29,408 nucleotides of DNA from a bacterium. GTDB lineage: Bacteria; Bacteroidota; Bacteroidia; Bacteroidales; Muribaculaceae. Positions 24,492-29,408 of the stretch are shown piece by piece. Numbering within the stretch: the stretch's first letter is position 1; every line of letters begins with the position of its first letter. The notes under the pieces were generated by a model. That model saw nothing but the letters and a program-made list of their open reading frames with translations. It was not told the origin of the DNA and ran no database searches. The position numbers and the translations under genes are program-made. The stretch lies in contig SFTJ01000045.1 in assembly GCA_004563195.1 (NCBI GenBank), positions 1-29,408 on the forward strand, in the 5' to 3' direction.

Positions 24492-24779
24492 ATTGCTGTC
24501 CAATAAAACTGTTTGGTTACTTTGCTTTATCCACACAAAATAAACGACCATGGGCAAAAGTAAACATTTTAGCATACAGCCGCAGCCGTACGATGCCAAA
24601 ATGGACGAAACGGCTTCAAAAGATTGGAAAATCCTCCTCGGCACTACAACCAATGCCCCGCCCGAGCCCTCACTCTTCGACAGAGTGAGCTTGGAAATCA
24701 AAAAAACAGACTCGACCACCGCGAAAACGATAGCCGAGCCATATATTGTCGCGTCTGTCAACTTTTATCGGACAGCAAT
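24492..24779 (+). mobile_element. Small dispersed element, copy B, both inverted ends present (288 bp)
   Basis: The left end ATTGCTGTCCAATAAAACT (24492-24510) and the right end (24760-24779) are inverted copies; the right end read backwards is ATTGCTGTCCGATAAAAGTT. Between them is an ATG at 24550 with an open frame that runs past the right end to 24846. Its start, MGKSKHFSIQPQPYDAKMDE, equals the broken frame of copy A. The hairpin block found in copies A and C is deleted here. The encoded peptide matches no family I know. The size, the ends and the absence of a transposase suggest a non-autonomous element. No clear target duplication is visible. Confidence 0.7.
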
Positions 24780-24848
24780 AGTTTTAAATTGGCTTGAAAA
24801 AACGGAGCATTGCCGTTCACTCGTGGTGCGAGAGGAGTTCACCTGATA

Positions 24849-24889
24849 ATATCGGTGTTTTGGTACCTCTATATCGGTGTTTTTGTACC
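24849..24889. repeat. Two 19-bp direct repeats, 22-bp period
   Basis: ATATCGGTGTTTTGGTACC (24849-24867) recurs with one change at 24871-24889. Further CGGTACCA copies lie at about 24993 and 25014. The stretch 24780-25084 holds no gene that I can support. Short frames on both strands look like degraded coding sequence. Confidence 0.55.
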
Positions 24890-25084
24890 GACAGCTATGG
24901 AGCCTCGTCGAGGGCTTCTCGCCTCCTTGGCGGCGCCGCTTCCCTCTGTGTTTTTTCATGTTAAGCCTTCGGCGGTCAATTATCAACAAACGGTACCAAC
25001 AATGCGCTACGGGCGGTACCAGCATGTGCTTCAGATGGTATCATTTATCCGCTATTATCACTTCAGGCCAGATTTAAAAGACAT

Positions 25085-25390
25085 CTATTGCTTGTTTAGT
25101 ATCCAATGACCTGTTTTAGTATGACCTTCCCAACGAATACCCATCTGTTTCAAATCACGATATATGGTTCTTGGGGTAACATTTATTGTCTTGGCAATTT
25201 TTGCTACTGTGATGGTGTAGTCATCGCATATCATAGCTTTAATCTTTCTTTGGCGCTCGTTCAATGAACTTTTTATGGGGATATTTGGACTGACATTTGG
25301 ACTGACATTCTCAATGTCAGTGACAATAGATGGTCGCCTGAATATCACAAGAACAGTTCCGTCCTCTACGATCCATTCAAGGTCAACGAT
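25085..25390 (-). pseudogene. C-terminal fragment of a COG2865-like (AlbA_2-type) regulator
   Basis: On the minus strand, after the macro-domain stop, a second frame gives LEWIVEDGTVLVIFRRP, a linker with two SPN repeats, then a winged-helix segment (LNERQRKIKAM, ITVAKIAKTINVTPRTIYRDLKQMGIR, GHWIL). This is the usual ending of ATP-binding DNA-binding proteins of the COG2865/AlbA_2 group, which are 400-500 residues long. Only about the last 100 residues remain. It joins the cut macro-domain gene with no linker, so a deletion took out the N-terminal part. An ATG at 25414 exists but lies inside the macro gene in another frame. Confidence 0.6.
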
Positions 25391-25646
25391 ACCGACCATG
25401 ATAGACTGGGCCAACCGTGTGGATGATATATTTGCATGGCAAATTGTATGCGTCCGTTATCTTACTCCGCCCGGTTTTACAACCGCCCAATGTCATACAT
25501 TCCTTCAAGAGTTCCGGCCCGGCTGCACGATGGATTGCTCCATCAACCCCACCACCGCCAAGCAGAGACCTGTTGGCTGCATTTACGATGGCATCCACCT
25601 TCAGTGTGGTGATGTCGCCCACGATTATCTTAATGCTCTTTGCCAT
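25383..25646 (-). CDS. Macro-domain protein, truncated to its N-terminal half
   Basis: This 87-residue protein begins with the canonical macro fold: IKIIVGDITTLKVDAIVNAANRSLLGGGGVDGAIHRAAG. Further on is IIHTVGPVYHGRY, near the end. Residues IVNAAN (20-25) and the GGGGVDGAIH loop (30-39) bind ADP-ribose in the family, and many members remove ADP-ribose or deacetylate O-acetyl-ADP-ribose. Full domains have about 170 residues. Here the frame stops right after RYR, so the C-terminal half, including the second ligand loop, is missing. It starts 2 bp after the HIRAN stop and is the third gene of the operon. It may be inactive. The break and the fused foreign tail are described in the neighbouring entry. 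Confidence 0.75.
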   Translation of the reverse strand: MAKSIKIIVGDITTLKVDAIVNAANRSLLGGGGVDGAIHRAAGPELLKECMTLGGCKTGRSKITDAYNLPCKYIIHTVGPVYHGRYR

Positions 25647-25648
25647 AG

Positions 25649-26845
25649 CTATAATTCCCTTAGTAAAGTTAGCAATTTATCTGAAACCTCTTTCTCCAGT
25701 TTGAAGTCCGGACGGCAATGTCCTTCCCATTGTGTGCCAAGGAAAACGAGTTCGTCGGATGGGAGTGTTATTGGGCCTTTGATGACAGTCAGCACGTAGG
25801 GACAGCAGTCGTCAACCGAGTCGTTCGGGTTTTCACCATGAGAGAGTAAGAAGTGCGTTTGTTCGTCACCTTCGGCAATGACCTTCATCAGGTAGAGCGC
25901 CTTCTTATCATCTTCGGTGTGGATAAACACGACCATGTCACCCTCTTCCGGAAGGTCGGTTACGTCAGGCAGGAGTTTGCCCCAACGTCGGTAGGTGTAG
26001 CCTTTCTGCCACAGCTCCTCCGTAAAGGCTTCCCAGTCTTCATCGTCAAAATCGATGATATGCAGACGGTCATCTTTAGGTAGGACGGGCTCCTTGCTGC
26101 GGATATAGACGGCGATGTGCAACTTGTCGCTATACGGTGCATGGTCTTTCAATTCCGTGATTTCCGCTTCCAGCATATCTTTCCAACCCATGTCGAGCAT
26201 AGCAGCGATGGCGGCATTGTTATTGCGTGGGATGTAGCCTAAGATGAAATCAAAGTCGAAGTCCTCGGGGTCATTCTCATCATAGTCGTCAGCCAACACC
26301 ACTGCCACGGCATTCTTGTCGTACTTGTTCTTCGGTTCTCGCACCAGTGCAAGTTTGGCACCCTCATACAGTTCGTCCCAGATGTCATTGATGTCATTGA
26401 TGTCATGGAAACCTATGCCTGCCACAGGGCACTCCAAAATAACCTTCCGCTCATATTCCGGCTCAGGGAAGATGGGTGGCATGGTAATCTCGCCATCCAG
26501 GAGTGTAGGCGGCTCCGGCATTCCCTCTGTCCTGAATATATCATCGGGGAGCGCCGGATCTCCACCCAAAGGCCGTTGCTCGTCTTCGTCTTGGTGAAGG
26601 GTGTTGATATAGTTTTTCACCATATCACTAAGCGCCTTGTCTTGAGAAATATCGGTAATGCCCTGCTCCTCCAACTGCCGCTGGAGGTCGGCCAACTCGG
26701 CATCACACTTGGGGCACGTGCCGGGGCAATCACCTTTATGGCTACACTCGGTGCTTGCATACTCCAAGCCATATTTTTCAGCTACATAAGTGCGGATATT
26801 TTTCAATATCTCACACTTTTCTTTTCCCCTGTCCATATCATTCAT
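25649..26845 (-). CDS. HIRAN-domain protein with N-terminal four-cysteine knuckle
   Basis: This 398-residue cytosolic protein has at its start a C34-x5-C40-x3-C44-x2-C47 knuckle (CSHKGDCPGTCPKC), which could hold zinc or an iron-sulphur cluster. A helical/acidic linker follows, then a HIRAN domain from about residue 131 to 235 (PVAGIGFHD, ALVREPKNKYDKNAVAVV, LGYIPRNNNAAIAAMLDMG). HIRAN domains bind DNA ends or damaged DNA in other proteins. Inside it the GATGTCATT 9-mer is repeated three times, adding an IND-IND insertion. The C-terminal 160 residues are acidic and match no family known to me. It lies 15 bp after the radical SAM stop and 2 bp before the macro gene, so the three form one transcript. 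Confidence 0.8.
   Translation of the reverse strand: MNDMDRGKEKCEILKNIRTYVAEKYGLEYASTECSHKGDCPGTCPKCDAELADLQRQLEEQGITDISQDKALSDMVKNYINTLHQDEDEQRPLGGDPALPDDIFRTEGMPEPPTLLDGEITMPPIFPEPEYERKVILECPVAGIGFHDINDINDIWDELYEGAKLALVREPKNKYDKNAVAVVLADDYDENDPEDFDFDFILGYIPRNNNAAIAAMLDMGWKDMLEAEITELKDHAPYSDKLHIAVYIRSKEPVLPKDDRLHIIDFDDEDWEAFTEELWQKGYTYRRWGKLLPDVTDLPEEGDMVVFIHTEDDKKALYLMKVIAEGDEQTHFLLSHGENPNDSVDDCCPYVLTVIKGPITLPSDELVFLGTQWEGHCRPDFKLEKEVSDKLLTLLREL
26381..26407. repeat. Three tandem 9-bp repeats within the HIRAN gene
   Basis: GATGTCATT occurs at 26381 and 26390, and GATGTCATG at 26399, in frame, lengthening the protein in units of three residues (IND). In-frame slippage could change the domain loop without breaking the gene. 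Confidence 0.75.
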
Positions 26846-26860
26846 ATTATATATATCATG

Positions 26861-27841
26861 TTACTTGGTAATACGAGTAACCCGTTTCACATAATCACAT
26901 TCAACGATGTTGACAAAGCCGAGTTCTCGAAGTTCCTTGATGCTTTCTCGGACGTCTTCCTCGGTGGTGAAGTCCGGAATATGCGGGACTTTTATCGTTA
27001 CCTTATCGAGCGGCAATAGCCTCTTCGCACACTCCAAATGCTGATGCACAGCTGAGTTTTTGCCCGTATACCTATAATATATGTCAGCGTTCATGCTCTT
27101 TATGTCCACTATCCATTCGTCCACATAAGGAGCTAAAGCCTTGATTGTGTTATACGAGCAGTCCAACGAAGTCTCCAGCGTAATCTTCCAGTTCTTCGGG
27201 CAGAGCTTCGCAAACTCTATGATGAACAGTTCTTGCATGGTCGGTTCCCCACCACCGAAGCATATGCCTCCGCCGGATGCTTGGAAGTAGATATTGTCCT
27301 GCTTCACGATGTCGTAGAGCTGCTGTGGGGTGAGCATCTGTATGCCACGGCGCAACGTCCGCCCGTCTTCCTCATAGATGTCATCGTGGCACTTGTCATT
27401 CAGACAATAGCGGCATTTCAGCGGACAACCCATAAACGTAACGAGTGTTGTCACGCCCTTGCCATCCACGCCCATACGGTGGCGGCTGATGCCAAAGATT
27501 GGACTGGCATAGGCCTTCCGCTCTTCGTTGGTTGGCCGTATCAAGTAATGATCTATGTACCATTTCTCAAAGTGTTTCAACGTCTCTTCTATGGAAGCGT
27601 ACGCACCAACCCAATGCAGATAGCGGTTAAGCAAAAGAGCTTTCATGGTCAATGGCGTCTTGTCACCATCCATGTTTTCCAGATGAAACTCCTCAATCAT
27701 TCTTTGGAACTGCTCCATCATTGAATCATTCTTCAGAGACCACAGCACCCAATGCCATTCGTAATCCCACATCAAGGCACACCCCTCAGGAAGCGAACGT
27801 GGTGGTTCGCACTCCCCGTTGTAGTATCTGCACTGACTCAT
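26861..27841 (-). CDS. Radical SAM protein of the HIRAN/macro operon
   Basis: This is a 326-residue radical SAM enzyme counted from the ATG at 27841 (MSQCRYYNGE). A GTG at 27877 gives 12 extra residues but is less likely. The cluster motif is C139-x3-C143-x2-C146 (CPLKCRYC). GGGEPT (196-201) and ETSLDCSY follow, as in enzymes that activate or modify other proteins. The N-terminus has a set of extra cysteines (C4, C11, C21). Family members use S-adenosylmethionine and a 4Fe-4S cluster to make a radical. The substrate here is unknown, but HIRAN and macro partners suggest modification of a protein or nucleic acid rather than a free metabolite. It is the first gene of the operon, behind a good -7 box. 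Confidence 0.85.
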   Translation of the reverse strand: MSQCRYYNGECEPPRSLPEGCALMWDYEWHWVLWSLKNDSMMEQFQRMIEEFHLENMDGDKTPLTMKALLLNRYLHWVGAYASIEETLKHFEKWYIDHYLIRPTNEERKAYASPIFGISRHRMGVDGKGVTTLVTFMGCPLKCRYCLNDKCHDDIYEEDGRTLRRGIQMLTPQQLYDIVKQDNIYFQASGGGICFGGGEPTMQELFIIEFAKLCPKNWKITLETSLDCSYNTIKALAPYVDEWIVDIKSMNADIYYRYTGKNSAVHQHLECAKRLLPLDKVTIKVPHIPDFTTEEDVRESIKELRELGFVNIVECDYVKRVTRITK

Positions 27842-27906
27842 GAGATACTGTCGCCGTATCAGGTTACATGGACTCACTGTATATCATATATGGTATCATC
27901 ACCTTG

Positions 27907-27914
27907 CAAATATA
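27907..27914 (-). promoter_or_regulatory. -7 box of the radical SAM/HIRAN/macro operon
   Basis: On the minus strand it reads TATATTTG (27914 down to 27907), a full match to TAnnTTTG. Transcription would start near 27900, about 60 bp before the ATG at 27841. The -33 region is less clear. Confidence 0.6.
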
Positions 27915-27959
27915 CAAAAAACTGACAGATATTGAGTTCGGGAGCTTATTATAAAAATA

Positions 27960-27986
27960 AAACCCGCTGAAATAATCAGCGGGTTT
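27960..27986 (-). terminator. Terminator directly after the tRNA 3' end
   Basis: AAACCCGCTGA (27960-27970) pairs with TCAGCGGGTTT (27976-27986) with a 5-nt loop. On the minus strand a TTTTATTTTT run follows. It is placed exactly where the tRNA terminator should be. Confidence 0.8.
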
Positions 27987-28004
27987 GGCGGAGAGAGAGG
28001 GATT
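27986..28004 (-). other. tRNA-Ser 3'-end fragment, probable attachment site
   Basis: Read on the minus strand, the 19 bases are AATCCCTCTCTCTCCGCCA, the T-arm 3' half, acceptor stem and CCA of a serine tRNA. The rest of the tRNA is absent: upstream sequence departs right after GGGATT on the plus strand. The fragment abuts the tRNA-type terminator. Integrative elements commonly use tRNA 3' ends, leaving this piece at the far end. The intact tRNA should therefore lie to the right, beyond the window. Confidence 0.65.
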
Positions 28005-28394
28005 TTATACCACTCTACCATCTTCTGTAACTCGTTGATATTCAAGTGCCGTCTTTAGGCATTTTCGCTTATTTTGCACGAAAAATCAGACAAAACGTCT
28101 TAAAACACTGTGTATGAATGACTTTTGTTATACAATTTAACTATTTTTAAGAAATCTATCGACTCTATTTTCTACTCCACCTCCTCAAATCTTTGAGGAG
28201 ATTATGGCATTACTACACTCGCTTCTTACTTTTAAACAAGTTGGTTGCCATTGTTTTCTGTTTATCATCTCATTGCCCTTGTATTATGTTTATGAATTGC
28301 CCTTATGAAAGGGGGATAATACTACACCATAACCATTATCTTATATTATTCAAATGCCTATAAGTCAAATATGACTCTGAAAGTTGTATCTTCA

Positions 28395-28484
28395 TGTAGC
28401 AATATTGATTTTCAAGATGTTACATAACTATTATAGGCATTGAAAGATGTAGCCTACTTGTAGCGTCTTGTAGCACGATGTAGC
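28395..28484. repeat. Phased TGTAGC repeats
   Basis: TGTAGC occurs at 28395 and then at 28448, 28459, 28469 and 28479, the last four spaced by 10-11 bp, about one helical turn. This looks like a cluster of protein-binding sites, for example arm-type sites of an integrase or its helper. The surrounding 28005-28630 interval has no gene I can support. Confidence 0.55.
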
Positions 28485-28496
28485 GTTATATCCTAT

Positions 28497-28572
28497 TATT
28501 GGTACAAAGTTAGTATAAAACCATTAGAATAAAGACAGTTTCCTTGTGTTTAACACTAACTTTGCACCAATA
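28497..28572. repeat. 18-bp inverted repeat with a 40-bp spacer
   Basis: TATTGGTACAAAGTTAGT (28497-28514) is inverted as ACTAACTTTGCACCAATA (28555-28572) with one mismatch. Each arm contains TAACTTTG, the -7 promoter pattern, pointing outward on the two strands. Confidence 0.7.
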
Positions 28573-28633
28573 GATTTAATGTCAGAGGCTACATACCGTA
28601 GTCGTTATTCTGTCTAGTAACGGTTCATAATTT

Positions 28634-28876
28634 CTATAAGATTCTTATGTTGATTCTTAGCCGATTTTTTTTATATACATCCTGTAGCTTTGCATTGAGC
28701 GTACCGAGATATGCATCAGAAAGGTTTGCCAATTTCTGAGCTTTCTCTTCATTGCCAACATTTAGAGCATTGAATATGTTGGTTATATAGTACATAGCAC
28801 GAAATTCTATAATCTCTGCTTCAAAATCAATAAGTTTACCATCAAATAACTCTGCATCTTTCTGTTCTGTCCTCTC
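28634..28876 (-). other. Open frame of unknown origin joined to the transposase remnant
   Basis: After the IS1380 homology ends at about 28877, the frame continues with ERTEQKDAELFDGKLIDFE, RAMYYITNIFNALNVGNEE and ending KKNRLRINIRIL. I do not recognise this tail. It looks like a helical 3' end of another gene brought next to the transposase by a rearrangement. Confidence 0.35.
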
Positions 28877-29408
28877 AAAGAATCTCCTCAACGTGTCCTT
28901 CTGGTGGAAACGAACGTTAGTGTTGCCGTCGCTGTTGCCCTTTGGGCTTCCTTCTCCTCGCAAGGCATAGCCAAAGCAAGCTTTGTCTCTGCTCTTGCTT
29001 CGTTCGTCGGTTCTCTATGCCGACAATCATGTCGCCAATGACAGCCACACCCGGACGGTACCTCAAACTTCTCAGCCTCTATGAACTGGAGGTCGAAGTC
29101 AACGTCATACCCCTCGCCCTCTTTCAGCTGCCCTGTGGACAATAGGCAATTGAGGAGCAGTGTATTCAGCTTGTCTGCCGTGTTGAAGTAGTAGATCTTC
29201 CCAGTGTGGGATGTGTAGGAAATGTTATCCCGGGTCAGTTCCTATATGGCTCTGAGAATCGTGTCGGCACTGCATGTGCGAAGTGTCGGATGAAGCGAAA
29301 GGTGGTACATCAGATGAGAGGTGACATCCTCTATGCATGAGCCGCCACAGAAATAAACGCTCATAAGCGAACGGATGATTTCGCTGTATTGATAACCATA
29401 CAGCCTGC
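28877..29408 (-). pseudogene. IS1380-family transposase remnant, 5' end beyond the window
   Basis: Read from the right edge on the minus strand, the translation follows the Bacteroides IS1380 transposases (IS942/IS612 type): GYQYSEIIRSLM, VYFCGGSCIEDVTSHLM, HLSLHPTLRTCSADTILRAI, then a TAG stop (29242-29244) in place of a Glu codon. After it come ELTRDNISY, YYFNTADKLN, STGQLKEGEGYDVDFD, a small deletion with a frameshift after IEAEKFE, PGVAVIGDMIVGIENR, a 76-nt insertion (28931-29006), and DGNTNVRFHQKDTLRRFF. It then breaks into an unrelated tail. A stop, a frameshift, a deletion and an insertion make it inactive. Confidence 0.85.
28931..29006 (-). repeat. 76-nt hairpin-rich insertion within the transposase remnant
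   Basis: The insertion separates the GIENR and DGNTNV segments, which are adjacent in intact family members. It can form CAAAGC-TT-GCTTTG and GCCC-AAA-GGGC hairpins and is bordered by CGACG on both sides. It resembles a small palindromic insertion unit. Whether it occurs elsewhere in the genome is unknown. Confidence 0.45.

Noticed and set aside
24432..24761. 109-codon minus-strand frame
   Set aside because: It is antisense to element copy B. The plus-strand frame is the one shared with copy A.
27842..27877. GTG start giving 12 more residues to the radical SAM protein
   Set aside because: The ATG at 27841 directly precedes the cysteine-rich segment and is a stronger start. The added residues show no family feature.

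Overview
The window looks like a gut-type Bacteroidales chromosome, with Muribaculaceae or Prevotellaceae the best guess. The grounds are: promoters of the TTTG-N19/20-TAnnTTTG type, few Shine-Dalgarno sequences, Bacteroidales protein families (DUF4143 ATPase, ACT-HAD SerB, GH2/GH3/GH13 enzymes, a hybrid two-component regulator remnant, an IS1380 transposase remnant) and the short sorting-like tail on the amylase. This is inferred from families and motifs; no search was run.

Region 1 (1-5100), housekeeping and stress genes: a low-molecular-weight phosphatase, a DUF4143 AAA ATPase behind three 32-bp repeats, a fusion of a macro-like domain with DUF1810, a convergent 151-aa protein that reads like the T7 loop and C-terminal domain of FtsZ without the GTPase, and serB behind three 33-bp repeats.

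Region 2 (5100-14330), a carbohydrate locus: an AraC-type regulator, a secreted GH2 beta-galactosidase, then an operon of a shortened GH2 protein, a metallophosphoesterase fused to a PQQ-type propeller, and a metallophosphoesterase lipoprotein. The three promoters (regulator, beta-galactosidase, operon) share a roughly 30-bp sequence placed 53-55 bp before the -7 box. It is the likely operator of the AraC regulator. No SusC/SusD pair is present.

Region 3 (14500-16310) is a two-gene AbiL/RloAB-type defence module. Region 4 (16430-24430) holds further carbohydrate genes: a hybrid two-component regulator cut to its first 100 residues, a GH3 beta-glucosidase, a 5'-truncated surface-protein fragment, a ThuA-domain protein and a large GH13 amylase with a long leader. 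Several broken genes suggest eroded polysaccharide-utilisation loci. Three copies of a small element, with terminal inverted repeats visible in copy B, lie at 5193-5517, 16433-16558 and 24492-24779.

Region 5 (24490-29408) is accessory DNA. A minus-strand operon encodes a radical SAM protein, a HIRAN-domain protein with a four-cysteine knuckle, and a macro-domain protein cut in half and joined to the tail of a COG2865-like regulator. To its right, a 19-bp tRNA-Ser 3' end followed by a terminator marks a probable attachment site of an island that runs off the right edge. Inside that island are phased TGTAGC repeats, an 18-bp inverted repeat and a decayed IS1380 transposase.
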